Positions 44,214 through 54,567 of a DNA stretch of 64,000 nt are shown here, one piece after another. The notes beneath the pieces are model-generated. The model did no database searches, was not told the DNA's origin, and saw only the letters and a list, made by a program, of their open reading frames with translations. Numbering within the stretch: the stretch's first letter is position 1; each line of letters starts with the position of its first letter. A program made the translations under genes and the position numbers. Origin of the DNA: Chloropicon primus (lineage: Eukaryota; Chlorophyta; Chloropicophyceae; Chloropicales; Chloropicaceae); contig CP060763.1 in the NCBI GenBank assembly GCA_023205875.1, forward strand, positions 248,001-312,000, written 5' to 3'.

Positions 44214-45308
44214 ATGGCACCATCACGAGCGAGTGGAAGGGATGGAGAGAAGGAGTTTGTGGTGGCGTTGGAGAGGAGGGAGGAGAGAGAGAGGGCAAGG
44301 AGGGTGGACAAGTGGAAGGCTGCGGTGTCGGGTGCGATCTCCGGTGCGGTTTCTCGGACGTTGGTGAACCCTCTTGACGTGATCAAGATACGTTTCCAGA
44401 TTCAGAGGGAAGGTACCGTGAAGATGGCCAAAACAGCGAGGGGGAAGTACGTCGGAGTGACGCAGGCTCTGGGATGCATCGTGAGGGAGGAAGGAGTGAG
44501 GGGCCTGTGGAAGGGGACAGTGCCGGGATTGCTGCTGACGGTGCCGTACTGCGCGGTGCAGTTCCTTGCGCTGGAGACGTTCAGGAGCGCGTTCCAGAGG
44601 AGGAGGATAGGTGTGGAAGGGGACAACAGAGAGGTGTTGAGTATGGACAGGACGATGTCCTTCGCCGGTGGGGCCTTTGCAGGTGTAGCGGCAACGGCTG
44701 CGAGTTATCCTTTCGACCTGCTGCGGACGACCATGGCAGCCCAGGGGGTGCCGAAGCAGTACCCGACGGTGTTTCACGCGGCGAGAGGGATCGTGGCGCA
44801 GAGGGGAGTCTTCCGTGGATTATACGCCGGCCTCGGGGCGACGGTGGTGGAGATCATTCCCTACGCTGCCCTCCAGTTTGGTCTTTACGACATTTTCACT
44901 GCGGCTTACGACAGGCACGTTCACGCCGCGGTCGGGTCGCCCTCCGAAGGGGGAACGGGGAAGAAGGTTGCGGTGGATTGGAGCTACCTTGTGTCGAAGC
45001 CTTTCGTGTGCGGCTTGGCCTCCGGGTTCATCGCCAAATTTGCGACGCATCCCCTTGACGTCGTGAAGAAAAGGTACCAGGTCGCGGGACTGAAGAGATC
45101 CGCGACTTATGGCAAGGGGTTCGGGGTGAAGGAAGTAGCGGTCTTGGGCATCTTCAGGCTGCTGACCAAGACGGTGAGGGAGGAGGGCTTGCAAGGCATT
45201 TACAAGGGGGTCACGCCGAGCCTCCTGAAGGCGGCTCCCAGCGCAGCAATCACATTTGCGATGTACTCCCTCGCGATGGACTACATGAGCTCTGCAGCGC
45301 AGGGGTAA
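44214..45308 (+). CDS. Mitochondrial carrier (SLC25), thiamine diphosphate carrier-like
   Basis: Predicted 364 residues from ATG 44214, one exon. Three tandem carrier repeats, each with the signature helix: NPLDVIKIRFQIQ (~50-62), YPFDLLRTTMAAQG (~165-178) and HPLDVVKKRYQVAG (~280-293), and with E/D-G...G-W/Y-K/R-G segments (VREEGVRGLWKGTVPG, VAQRGVFRGLYAGLG, REEGLQGIYKGVTPS). The third signature plus the long loop before it resemble plant/yeast TPC1 (thiamine-PP carriers) and animal SLC25A19. These exchange thiamine diphosphate across the inner mitochondrial membrane. A related nucleotide or CoA carrier is the alternative; the family is certain, the substrate moderate. It ends 107 bp from the convergent SDR gene. 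Confidence 0.85.
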   Translation: MAPSRASGRDGEKEFVVALERREERERARRVDKWKAAVSGAISGAVSRTLVNPLDVIKIRFQIQREGTVKMAKTARGKYVGVTQALGCIVREEGVRGLWKGTVPGLLLTVPYCAVQFLALETFRSAFQRRRIGVEGDNREVLSMDRTMSFAGGAFAGVAATAASYPFDLLRTTMAAQGVPKQYPTVFHAARGIVAQRGVFRGLYAGLGATVVEIIPYAALQFGLYDIFTAAYDRHVHAAVGSPSEGGTGKKVAVDWSYLVSKPFVCGLASGFIAKFATHPLDVVKKRYQVAGLKRSATYGKGFGVKEVAVLGIFRLLTKTVREEGLQGIYKGVTPSLLKAAPSAAITFAMYSLAMDYMSSAAQG

Positions 45309-45415
45309 TGGATTGGATTCTTTTATTATATATGAGAAGATTAAATATACATCGAGCACCACGACGGTCGCTCTTTGTCAATGAATTGGGAGTGGACGAG
45401 TGGACTGGCGCCTCG

Positions 45416-46419
45416 TCACGAGCGCAGAATCTCCCACACGTCGACGACTCTCTCCTCGACGCTCCCGTCGTCAAACTCTGGGGGGATGGGCGACATGAGA
45501 GCATCGATGGATGCCTTTGCGACCTTCGATGCGCTCGCGGCCGGAACGAGAAGCCTCTGCAAGACACTGGGGAAGACCGAGCCCTGCACGATTGACTTGA
45601 CGAGTGGGTTCCCCAAAAGGACTTCCAGGGGCTTTCCGACCATCGACAGGGGGATTGGAACGGCGCTTCCGACGTACCGGGTCCCGTGAACCATTCCGGG
45701 TCGAACTGCCGTGCCGGTGCCTGACGGAAACAATTGAAACAAGGACCTCTCCGCCGTGTCCTTGCCGTCAAAGTAACCCTTGAGCAAGTCCCTCAGAGGC
45801 GGACCGTAATCGTGCGCCGAGATGAAGACGGCCCTCGCCACGCCGCGCGCCTTGGCCTCCTCGAAGACTCTCACATTCGCCTCCCCGCAGATCTTCCTCA
45901 TGTGGTCGTGGCTCCCGAACCCCCCGACGCACGACACGACCCCGGCCGCCCCTTCGAGGTACTCCTCGGGCCACTCGCTCGCCTGAGACGGATGAACAAG
46001 GATCAAGGTCAGTGGCAGTGGCAGTGGCAGTGGCAGTGGCAGTCCAACAAACGAACGAACGAACGAACGACGACGACGGCGAAGACGACGACCCAGCCAG
46101 CTCATGGCGCTGTCGAGAGGAGGACTGAGGACAAAAGAACTTTTGTAGAGATTCAATTCAGGTGACTGACCTTGAGAGCATCTCCCTTCCGCCAGGTGAC
46201 ATGCGCCGCCCAGTCCGAGTCCACCACCTGCTTCGCTGCAGGTTCCCCACTCCTTGTCACAGAGACCACCGTCGCTCCTCGCTCCACGGCAGCCTTGCAC
46301 ACGGCAGAACCCACGAAGCCGGATCCGCCCACCACGACCACCTTGGTAGCCATGGACGCCGCCACGCAAACCCTCACGCCCAACGCTGAACCTCTCATGC
46401 CTCCACCTGCACCTGGCAT
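45416..46419 (-). CDS. Atypical SDR (NAD(P)-binding Rossmann-fold protein), likely organellar; two exons
   Basis: Exons 46419-46171 and 45982-45416, intron 45983-46170 (GTCAGT...CAG); 271 residues. The nucleotide-binding loop is VVVVGGSGFVGSAVCKAAVERG right after a ~27-residue leader without acids. Exon 2 continues with VVSCVGGFGSHDHMRKICGEAN, AVFISAHDYG, then FPSGTGTAVRPGMVHGTRYVGS, which corresponds to the R-P-G..YG region of NDUFA9-like and plant At1g32220-type SDRs. The classic YxxxK is not obvious, as in other atypical SDRs. Plant relatives sit in plastid membranes or plastoglobules with unknown reactions. The intron contains (CAGTGG)n and (GAAC)n runs. A dyad element lies 76 bp upstream of the ATG. 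Confidence 0.8.
46010..46071. repeat. (CAGTGG)n and (GAAC)n microsatellites inside an intron
   Basis: Two neighbouring short tandem repeats, 46010-46042 and 46049-46071, within the SDR intron; the ORF through them is an artefact (alternating Pro-Leu). Confidence 0.9.
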
Positions 46420-47432
46420 GGGAAGACACACAGATCCATCGAGGCAAAGGGGATTCAGACACTCCGTCCTACCTTGGCCGTCACTGAACCATTTTTCTCG
46501 ACCAAAGGCTCATTCGAAAGAGAAAGACACGATTCTTCGATACATGCTAACCTCATCCCTCGGTTCGTGCTCCCTCGTCCACCATCGCGTCCTCAAAACC
46601 CACCTTGTCTCCAATCGTGATCTTATCCCCTTGGAATTAAACTCTGGACCTCAAGACGACCTTTCGTTCCCCCCTACCTGTCTCACCGAAACTGTGAAAA
46701 TCCCAGTAAAATGTATTTCATTTACCGAAGATCTTCTATTAGACTATTCATGAGTGTAACCTAGTGTACACCATTGTGAGGCATAAAAGTCAAAGTTTTT
46801 CGTATTTCCTTAATCAGAGGCGAGAGAGAGAGAGGGAGATTCAATCCGTTGGTCCACCTTTACGATGGACAACGTCACCTCTTGGACCTTTTCACTTCGT
46901 CTTTGATTAAGCGATTCCCTTTCGCGATGGAACGTGTTTGGTGGAAGTCCAATCCGAGAGCGAAGACGCTCGAGAGAAGAGAAGACGAGAGAGTCGGCAG
47001 CGGAGGAAGGGCCAGGGTCAAGAGGTCATCAGCAAGCTCAAGGGCACCTGAGCGGCAGCTGCATTAGCATCACTAGCGGAGCTTCTTGCCTCTCAAAACA
47101 AACACACAAAAGTGTGGAGGAAAGGAAATCTCTTGCTCTTGCCACTCACTTTGTGAAACCGCAACCAAGCCTTCTGCATTGAATTGAATTGAATTCACAA
47201 CACACACACGCACACAAGAAGGCCAACACCTTGGCTCGGTCTTGGGCATTGACTGAGGCAACCCGGTTTGGCGTTGGGATTAGGAATTCATTCATTCCAT
47301 TGGTGGTTCGCGTGAAGAGGGAGGGAGGCGTCTCATCTCTTGGTCTTGCTTGTGAAACGCCAATCGAAGAGACTTGTGTTGTTGCATCCCCCCCTGTGGT
47401 TTGTGTGGTTTGTGGTTTCATACGTAGAAACC
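46420..47432. other. Divergent region SDR / SPEF2, about 1 kb
   Basis: AT-richer than the rest of the window. Holds the SDR dyad element (46495-46520), scattered CA repeats near 47195-47215, and a weak CTTTCG match at 46919. No other gene is evident. Confidence 0.55.
46495..46520 (-). promoter_or_regulatory. 26-bp dyad promoter element, SDR
   Basis: Plus-strand reading TTCTCG-N14-CGAAAG. On the minus strand preceded by CGTGTCTTTCT. 76 bp before the ATG. Confidence 0.65.
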
Positions 47433-50400
47433 ATGGACCTCCTTTCGCAATGGCTTCAGGATGAGGTGGGGATGAAGATTGTTGGGACATTGGAGAGCCG
47501 CTTCGCATCGGGGTACGCGTTCGGTGAGCTCCTGAGCAAGTTCAACTTGCAGAACGACTTTGTTCACTTCGAGGACAGCGATTCTCCGGATGCCATGATC
47601 AACAACTTCACCAGGCTTCAGTTGACTTTCTCCAAGTTGAAGATAAAGTTGGACTCAAGCTCTGCGAGTGCAATCATGAGCGGAGAGAAGGGAGTCGCTG
47701 CTAGGTTTGTTTACGACATAAAGGTGGCTATGGACACGTTCAGGAAGGAGTTGTCCGCGGGGAACAACACGTACTCGCACTCGAACTTCGGAGTGGAAAC
47801 GAAGCTATCGTTGGCTTTGTTGGAAACCAAAGCGAACTCGGATCGGGTGAATTATACGAACAAGATGCATGAGATCTTCGAGCACAACGTGAGGAGAAGG
47901 GTTCCTGATCCTGGGACGATTAGGGAGGCGGTTCACTTGCACAAGTTCAGCGCCGAGCGAGCCAGGCAGGAGAGGAAAGTTGCTGAGACGAAGCATCAGA
48001 CGCAGAGGGAGCTGGACTTCAAGAGGAAGACGTTCCGGGAGGACCTGTTGAGCAAGATGTCCCTGAGGAAGCAGAGGGGCAAGGATCTGGAGGACTCGAT
48101 CATACAGTCGCACACGGCGAGCATGACTCACAGGAGGCAGCTCGAGAAGCAGGAGCTCGCCATCGAGAGCGCCCTGTCCCGGAAGAGGGAGGGGTTCAAG
48201 CTCCTCGCGAACAAGACCGCGGGGGTCGAGGCCAGAGACGGGATCGATGACTTCGAGAACACCCTGAAGAAGCTCGGGATCGGCGAACAGAAGCAGGACA
48301 GCGCGCTCGAGCCCCTGAACACCTCGGCCGAGGAGCACATCGTCAAGATCAAGAGCATGGTCCCCGACAAGTCCTTCTGGAACACGACCAAGGACGATTA
48401 CATGAACACGGTGAAGGCGAGGGTGTCCGAGGAGTCTGCGGCCCGCAAGGAGAGGGAGAAGAAGAGAAAGAAGCTCTTGCTGGAGAGGCAGCAGGCCCAC
48501 GTGGAGGCGGCCCAAGTCAGGCGTAACACGATGGTCATCTCGGCCCTGACGGGCAAGAGCAACGAGGAGCAAAGGGTTCAGGACCGACTCTCTCAGTTAG
48601 ACAAGGAGAACCAGAGCATGAGGGACAACAGGCGGAACCTCGACATGCAGCACGAGGAGAGGGATAGCCAGGACCTGGACCTCACCTTGAAGAGAGAGGC
48701 AGAGATGCAGAAGAAGCGCCTGGACCAGTACAGGAGGGAGACCGAGGAGGGTGAGATCAGGTGGACCTCTCTCAAGGAGAAGGCCCTCAAGGAAAAGAAA
48801 GTGAGGAGAGAGACGTTCGCGAGGAGCATCACGAACCAGCTGGTGGAGCTTGCCGAGAAGATGATCAAGTACCGCGAGATCACGAACGCCAAGGTGCCGA
48901 AGAGCGAGTACATGAACTGGGTGGCGATGATCACGTCTGGCATGGCGTCTCAAAAGTCCGATTCAACGTCGAGCGAGAAGGACAAGGAGCCCGATGAGAT
49001 CAAGAGAGCCTTGGACATGTCTTCCGTGCAAAATTATTTGAACAACAACGGAGAGTGGGACGTGGGCATCACTTGCGAGTGCAACGAGGAGCTCGTCAAG
49101 ATCATCTCAGAGCTTTCCAAGGAAGAGGACTCGCCCCTCGAGCACACTTTCGGCCACATGGACTCCGACTGTGATCTCAAGGTTGCCGTGGTGGGAGGCT
49201 TTGCTTCGGGAAAGTCGACGCTCGCCGCAAAGCTTGCGACCGCGTTCAACCTCCATGTCATCGATGTGGACAAGCTCGTTGACAACGCCGTGACTGTGTG
49301 CTCTGCTCCCCCGGCGGAGGACGGGGAGGGCTCCCCCCAGGACGAGAAGCTGGTCCAGCTGAGCAGAGAGATCAAGAGCATCCTGAACCAGGGCAAGGAC
49401 ATTGAGGACGAGTACATTGTGAAGCTGATCCTTTTGGAGATCTCCAAGATCAAAGAGCAGGCCCGAGAAAGCGAGAAGGGGCTGCAGGGCTTCGTTCTTG
49501 ATGGATTCCCCAGCTCCAAGGACCAAGCAGCGCTCCTGGAGAAGTACATGACGGGACTTGACCTGGAGAAGGTCAAGGCGAGGAAAGAAAATGCTTCCAA
49601 GATTGCCCCCCCTCTGGAGAGCAAGACCGCTAACATTGACGGCACCCTTGTCTCAGGCCTTGACGCTGTGTTCCGCTTGAACATGGATGACGAGAGCCTC
49701 GCACTCAAGAGAGTTCTCGGCAAGAGGGTGGATCCAGAGACCCAGCAAGTGTACCACTTGGAGTTCAACCCGCCGCCAATTGACGACGCCGGCCTCGTGG
49801 AGCGCCTGGAGGAGGTGCAAAACTCCATTACCGACCTCAGCATCATCGAAGCCAGGCTGAACCACTTCGCGGAGGGCAAGGGCGCCCTTGACGGCTGGCT
49901 GAGGATGTTCTCGAACTTGCTGCACCCCATCGAGGCGGCCGAGGGCATCGAAAGCATCCAAACTACCGCTGGAGAGACCTTGTCCAACATCTTCGAAGAG
50001 AAGAAGAGGGCAAAGGAAGCAATTGTGGCCCTTGAGTCGGCAACGAACGCCGAGGAGGCTGCAAAGGCTGCGATGGAGGCAGCGATCCAAGCCAGAAGCG
50101 CATGTGAGCAGGCGGCACAGCAGCTGCTCTTGGCGAAGAAGGCGGAAATCGAAGCAAGCAGCATGCTGGAAGCCAACCCCGAGGAAACGGATGCCAAGGA
50201 CGTGCTGAGCCAGAAGAGCGCGGAGTTGTGCCAGACGCACTTTGAGAGCGTCCAAAAGGCCGCCCAGGAGTCTCAAAAGTTCGCAGAAGAGGCGCAGAAG
50301 GCCGCGGAAAGCGCCAAGGAGTCCGCGGATACTTGCAAGAGCAAGACAGAAAACATCTCGCTGTCCACTTCGGCTAGGATAGAGGCCCAGCAGTCGGCCA

Positions 50401-52442
50401 CGAGCGCGGAGGAGGCCAGCAAGAGCGCGGCAGAGCTCGCGGAGAAGGCTCAGTTGGAGCTGAAAGCGGCGGAGGAAGCCACGAAGAAGGCCTCCAAGAC
50501 GCTTTCGTCGGAAGAACCCGAGGAGAGCCCAGAAGAGGACGAGGCGAACGAGACGACTGAGGGCGAGCAGGCCGAAAGCGGCGCTGACACCGAAGTCGTC
50601 AGCACCGAGATAAGTCAGGAGGCCAAGTCGAACCTTTGGAAGAGGTGGCAGTGCATGGAAAAGATGTACATCTCCGGCCTCCTCCAGGTCTTCTCCAAGC
50701 TGAGGGACCACCGTTACAGTGTCCTCAACAATTTTGTGGACGTCCGGGAAAGCTTTTTGGGATTCTTGAACACTCCTGACAAGAAGCAAGAGATCGTGAC
50801 CGAGTTCCAAAAGAAGTTCAACAGCATTGATGATGACTTGAGGCGGCGGCGTGAGGCCAAGGCCGAGCTCCTGCTGAGGTCAGACGAGCTCTGCGACACC
50901 CTGTGGGACATTTGCGACAAGAGAAAGAAGGAGTGGATGGAGGAAGTGGGGGAGATCGAATCCGATTCTTTCGTGGACGACCACAGTGGCTTGCTTCTTG
51001 CCATGTTCCAAGCGGTCTGTCAGCTGGAAATGGACAGGCTTGCGGTGACATGTTCTATCATCCGCGACCACCACAACGCAAAGTCGAACCTCTCCCACGA
51101 GGAGCACGCGGAGATTGATGTTCCTTACATCACGACTGTTGAGGAGCTGCCCGAGCAGTACAGAACGGCAAAGCCGGCGGACCCGGAGTGGTTTGCAGAG
51201 GCCGAGAGCCTGCCAGGGTTCCAAGCCAGCCTTGCGGCAAACGTTGCCTTCGTGACTTACATGACGAAGACGAGTTTGGCCGAAGACTCTCCGGACGAGC
51301 TCAAGGAGGCGCTTGCCAAGGAGCACCATGACGCCTTGAAGAGACTTCACCGCGTCGTCACGGCGGCTTCCAAGTACAAGACTGACCTTGACACCATATC
51401 CAGCAACATCTTTGCGCTCCTGAAGGAGTGGCTGAACGCCCGGTACGTCGGATCTTGCAGTGCTGTGAGTGCCCTGGGCGACACGATCAGGCAGGCCGCG
51501 AAGGCCGGGGAGAAGCTGCTGTACAGCATCAAGATCGAGGCCGACCAGCTCATCATCGACGAGAACGTCTTGGTGAACAAGTGCAGGGAGGCACCAAAGA
51601 GCTCTCTGGATACCCACAAGGGCGACTTCAAGCAGCTGTCGTTCAGGCAGCTGCAGATCTTGTCCATCGCGATGAAGAGGATTGCGCACGCGGACATGGT
51701 GAGAATCTCTGATGCGATCGAGGTTCTCATCCGATTCACGGGTGAGCATCTGGAGGGTTACAAGGGAATCGATAGCTTGAAGATCCACAACGTTCTGAGG
51801 ACGTTTGATGTGGAGAGCACGAACCACATCTCGTGCTCGCACTTCCTTTCTTGCCTCCTGATAACGTCCGTGCCGCACGTCATGACTTCCAAGGAGCGGG
51901 AAATCATGAGAGCGATGCGCGAGTACGGCAACGTGAAGCCCGAGTCCGGGCTGATCACAAGGGACGACTTCGCTGCGATCAAGTTGTGGTGGGAAGAAAG
52001 GGAAGGGGTCAGAGAGGAGGAAAAGCGCATCAAGATGCTGTGGTTCGACCTCTTCGCGAACGACGAGGGAAAGGCTTCCTTCCAGAAGATCTTGACCGCC
52101 ATGTGCACGGACCACACCGTCGAGTCTGTTCTCACGAAGATCACGCAAGTGTACTCGAAGTACGGCACTGGGCCGGATGGGGAGCTGATCGCATCCAAGG
52201 TCTTGGGCGTTTCCGACATGTACAACGTGGCTTACCCCGAGACGCCCGAGCCGCTGCAGATTTTGGACGCGAAGACCTTTAGCGAGGCACAAGTGTCGTC
52301 GAAGCTCACCGAGTGCATGGAGGAAGGTAGCGAGGCCACCGTTGACGTCGGCAAGGCCCTTTCCTTAGACGCTTCCGCGTTCTTGGGCAAGCTGCTGCAG
52401 AGATATATGTACAAAGATTTCTTCTCTTTATTGAGGCTGTAG
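47433..52442 (+). CDS. SPEF2: SPEF2/CPC1-like central-pair (C1b projection) protein of motile cilia
   Basis: Predicted 1669 residues, one exon, start at ATG 47433 in good context (ACCATGG). Order: N-terminal CH-like domain (~1-105: MDLLSQWLQDEVGMKIVG...FGELLSKFNLQNDF), long charged coiled coils (~160-520), an adenylate-kinase-like domain with P-loop VVGGFASGKST (~585-595) and GFVLDGFPSSKDQ (~690), an Ala-rich helical rod (~850-1040), and a C-terminal helical part with EF-hand-like segments. This is the architecture of animal SPEF2 (about 1820 residues) and Chlamydomonas CPC1, which builds the C1b projection and controls beat frequency. The P-loop is intact, so nucleotide handling in the axoneme is likely. 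It ends 47 bp from the convergent RSP7-like gene. Confidence 0.9.
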   Translation: MDLLSQWLQDEVGMKIVGTLESRFASGYAFGELLSKFNLQNDFVHFEDSDSPDAMINNFTRLQLTFSKLKIKLDSSSASAIMSGEKGVAARFVYDIKVAMDTFRKELSAGNNTYSHSNFGVETKLSLALLETKANSDRVNYTNKMHEIFEHNVRRRVPDPGTIREAVHLHKFSAERARQERKVAETKHQTQRELDFKRKTFREDLLSKMSLRKQRGKDLEDSIIQSHTASMTHRRQLEKQELAIESALSRKREGFKLLANKTAGVEARDGIDDFENTLKKLGIGEQKQDSALEPLNTSAEEHIVKIKSMVPDKSFWNTTKDDYMNTVKARVSEESAARKEREKKRKKLLLERQQAHVEAAQVRRNTMVISALTGKSNEEQRVQDRLSQLDKENQSMRDNRRNLDMQHEERDSQDLDLTLKREAEMQKKRLDQYRRETEEGEIRWTSLKEKALKEKKVRRETFARSITNQLVELAEKMIKYREITNAKVPKSEYMNWVAMITSGMASQKSDSTSSEKDKEPDEIKRALDMSSVQNYLNNNGEWDVGITCECNEELVKIISELSKEEDSPLEHTFGHMDSDCDLKVAVVGGFASGKSTLAAKLATAFNLHVIDVDKLVDNAVTVCSAPPAEDGEGSPQDEKLVQLSREIKSILNQGKDIEDEYIVKLILLEISKIKEQARESEKGLQGFVLDGFPSSKDQAALLEKYMTGLDLEKVKARKENASKIAPPLESKTANIDGTLVSGLDAVFRLNMDDESLALKRVLGKRVDPETQQVYHLEFNPPPIDDAGLVERLEEVQNSITDLSIIEARLNHFAEGKGALDGWLRMFSNLLHPIEAAEGIESIQTTAGETLSNIFEEKKRAKEAIVALESATNAEEAAKAAMEAAIQARSACEQAAQQLLLAKKAEIEASSMLEANPEETDAKDVLSQKSAELCQTHFESVQKAAQESQKFAEEAQKAAESAKESADTCKSKTENISLSTSARIEAQQSATSAEEASKSAAELAEKAQLELKAAEEATKKASKTLSSEEPEESPEEDEANETTEGEQAESGADTEVVSTEISQEAKSNLWKRWQCMEKMYISGLLQVFSKLRDHRYSVLNNFVDVRESFLGFLNTPDKKQEIVTEFQKKFNSIDDDLRRRREAKAELLLRSDELCDTLWDICDKRKKEWMEEVGEIESDSFVDDHSGLLLAMFQAVCQLEMDRLAVTCSIIRDHHNAKSNLSHEEHAEIDVPYITTVEELPEQYRTAKPADPEWFAEAESLPGFQASLAANVAFVTYMTKTSLAEDSPDELKEALAKEHHDALKRLHRVVTAASKYKTDLDTISSNIFALLKEWLNARYVGSCSAVSALGDTIRQAAKAGEKLLYSIKIEADQLIIDENVLVNKCREAPKSSLDTHKGDFKQLSFRQLQILSIAMKRIAHADMVRISDAIEVLIRFTGEHLEGYKGIDSLKIHNVLRTFDVESTNHISCSHFLSCLLITSVPHVMTSKEREIMRAMREYGNVKPESGLITRDDFAAIKLWWEEREGVREEEKRIKMLWFDLFANDEGKASFQKILTAMCTDHTVESVLTKITQVYSKYGTGPDGELIASKVLGVSDMYNVAYPETPEPLQILDAKTFSEAQVSSKLTECMEEGSEATVDVGKALSLDASAFLGKLLQRYMYKDFFSLLRL

Positions 52443-52489
52443 AAAAAACAATTTACTTTTCCACGTGAAAGCGTTCCTACTACTCGCTC

Positions 52490-53920
52490 TTACTCTTCTG
52501 TCGCAGGGGCTTCCTCCACTGGCTCCTCCACTGCCTCCGGGGCCTCCGTCACCGCCTTCTCGAACGCAACGTCTTGGATGTACTCTTCTCGTTCTAGGTG
52601 GCACAACACGTCGTACATGAACTCGACGTATTCGCTGTACGTGACCATTCCGTTCTCGTCCTCGTCCATGGCCGAAAGAAGCGCGTGGATCTCCTTTGGC
52701 CTCAGCTGAAGCTCTCCCGTGCCCAAAGTCATCAAAGCCTCGAAGCACTCGTTCCTATCCAAGGTGCCGGTGTTGTCCTCATCGGCCTCCAGGAAGACTG
52801 CAGTGAGCAGGTCCAGGACCTTGTCCTTGTCGACTCCTCGCATGAGCTGGGACCCGGAAGCCTTGGAGACGTTGACCACGGCCTTGGTGCGCTTGTATTG
52901 TGATTCGTAGTCTATGAATGTGAAGATAAGCTGCGCTGCTTTGCGCGAGAACATAGCGTAGTCGACCAAGCCTCCCTTGTCGGGCTGACTCTCGGAGAAG
53001 ACCACGGAGATCTGCAAGTCTGTCAAACCAAGGAGCTCGTAAGAGTACTCCTTGAGGAAGGTCTTGATGTCACTCTGGTGCAGCAAGCCGATCTGGTCCG
53101 TGTCCGCCGCCTCGAACATGAGAAGCAAGTCCTTCTCGAGCTCGTTGGCTGGGAACTTCCTCTGGTCCTCGAGAATCTCATTCGTGAAGTGCCAGACCAT
53201 GATCTCGTAGCACTTTGTCGCAAACTCCTGCCAAGATATCTTGCCGTCCATGTCCGTGTCCGCCTCGGCCATGAGAAGGTTCACCTCCCTCTTCGTGAGC
53301 CCAAGGCCCGCGTACCTCAAGCAGTGCTTGAACTCCTTTCTGTCCAAGTACCCGTTCTTGTCCTGGTCAGCGGCAAGGAAAGACTTCCCGAGCTGCTCCA
53401 AAAAGTCCTCCTGGTACATGCCCTTGATGAGAATGGCCTCTGCCATCTCCGCAGCATCGGCCTGCTCCTTCTTCATCTCGTTCTCCAACTCGTCCTTGGC
53501 CTTGAATGCCTGGAGCACCTGCACCATGAAAGGCACAAACTCGTTGTACTCGATGCACCCGTCATCGTTCTCGTCGCATTCGATCATGATCTTCCTGTAG
53601 TCTCTCTTGCTCAAGTTCAAGTCAGTGCTCCTCAAGACGTCCTGGAACTCTTTCCTGTCCAGGTAGCCGTTCCCATCCTTATCCGCTGACAAGAATATCT
53701 CCGTGATGAAGGACTCCATCTCCTCGGGACCCATGTCGAGAAGGCTCGTCTGCTGGGCCTTCTGCTCCTCGGTCTGAATGTCCAGCAAGTTCTTGAAGTA
53801 AGCCGCACCGAATTCGTAGATATTCTCAGGCTGCTCCCTCAAAATCTCCCTCGTCAGCTCCTTGAGCAAAGGAGGGAACGCCTCCGGGATGGTATAAGGC
53901 TTCTGGTAACGAGAAGACAT
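52490..53920 (-). CDS. RIIa + EF-hand protein, radial spoke protein 7-like
   Basis: Predicted 476 residues, one exon. Residues ~8-45 form a RIIa dimerisation/docking domain (YTIPEAFPPLLKELTREILREQP..IYEFGAAYF). Seven EF-hand loops follow: DKDGNGYLDRKEF, DENDDGCIEYNEF, DQDKNGYLDRKEF, DTDMDGKISWQEF, a degenerate DTDQIGLLHQSD, DEDNTGTLDRNE and DEDENGMVTYSEY. The tail (last ~30) is Glu/Pro/Ala-rich. A RIIa domain joined to EF-hands is the make-up of Chlamydomonas RSP7, a spoke-stalk protein proposed to bind an AKAP-like partner and sense calcium. Other RIIa/EF-hand axonemal proteins are possible. It lies tail-to-tail with the SPEF2 gene. Confidence 0.82.
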   Translation of the reverse strand: MSSRYQKPYTIPEAFPPLLKELTREILREQPENIYEFGAAYFKNLLDIQTEEQKAQQTSLLDMGPEEMESFITEIFLSADKDGNGYLDRKEFQDVLRSTDLNLSKRDYRKIMIECDENDDGCIEYNEFVPFMVQVLQAFKAKDELENEMKKEQADAAEMAEAILIKGMYQEDFLEQLGKSFLAADQDKNGYLDRKEFKHCLRYAGLGLTKREVNLLMAEADTDMDGKISWQEFATKCYEIMVWHFTNEILEDQRKFPANELEKDLLLMFEAADTDQIGLLHQSDIKTFLKEYSYELLGLTDLQISVVFSESQPDKGGLVDYAMFSRKAAQLIFTFIDYESQYKRTKAVVNVSKASGSQLMRGVDKDKVLDLLTAVFLEADEDNTGTLDRNECFEALMTLGTGELQLRPKEIHALLSAMDEDENGMVTYSEYVEFMYDVLCHLEREEYIQDVAFEKAVTEAPEAVEEPVEEAPATEE

Positions 53921-54567
53921 CTTCCTTGGTAAAACAATTAGAAGGAGAAGAGTATCCTAGACCTAGACCTAGAAGATATGAAACACAACTTCACAACCGC
54001 AAGTCAAGCGCACAAGTCAAGAGGCTTGCTCCCTCCCCTCCCCTCGCAATGATGAATGAGGGCGTCTGACCGAAAAATTCTTGGAAACCAATTCTTCCAT
54101 TTTCTTCATTCCATTTTTTTTTTAATCCATCGGTTCAGATTGTGTAGTACCGCCTTCTTGGGAAGGTCGTGGGTGGTGTCCCAGGGAAAACTCTAATTTC
54201 GTGGAACGGTCTTGGTCTTGGGTCAGACAAGAGCCCTCTTCTCTTCTTCTTCTCTTCTCTTCTCTTCTTCTTCTTCGAGAGGAGGAGTCAAGAGGCTTGG
54301 GGGGGAGGTAATCTCAGTTTTGGGCTTGGTAGTCATGGAACTCGCTCTCCGGGCCTGGCCTGGCTTGAGGTCTCAACAGGAGCTTTGGGTGATCTCAGTT
54401 TTGTAGTCATGGATGTCATGGAACTCGCTCTCCGGGCCTGGCCTGGCTTGAGGTCTCAACAGGAGCTTTGGGTGATCTCAGTTTTGTAGTCATGGATGTC
54501 ATGGAACTCGCTCTCCGGGCTTGACCTGGCTTGAGGCCTCGAGATTACACATAGATTACACAAGACT
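53921..54567. other. Intergenic: RSP7-like promoter and U2AF-like 3' end, with 83-bp repeats
   Basis: Both flanking genes are minus-strand. Contains T-rich and CTT runs (54110-54275) and a three-copy 83-bp tandem repeat. ORFs across it are repeat artefacts. No dyad element seen. Confidence 0.6.
54307..54545. repeat. 83-bp tandem repeat, two full identical copies plus partial copies
   Basis: Copies at 54332-54414 and 54415-54497 appear identical base for base; a third, diverging copy begins at 54498 and a partial one precedes at about 54307. Identity suggests recent expansion. Confidence 0.9.

Noticed and set aside
54169-54489. 106-codon ORF across the 83-bp repeats
   Set aside because: Repeat-derived (the same peptide appears in each copy) with a CTT-rich Phe run; no domain and no promoter element.
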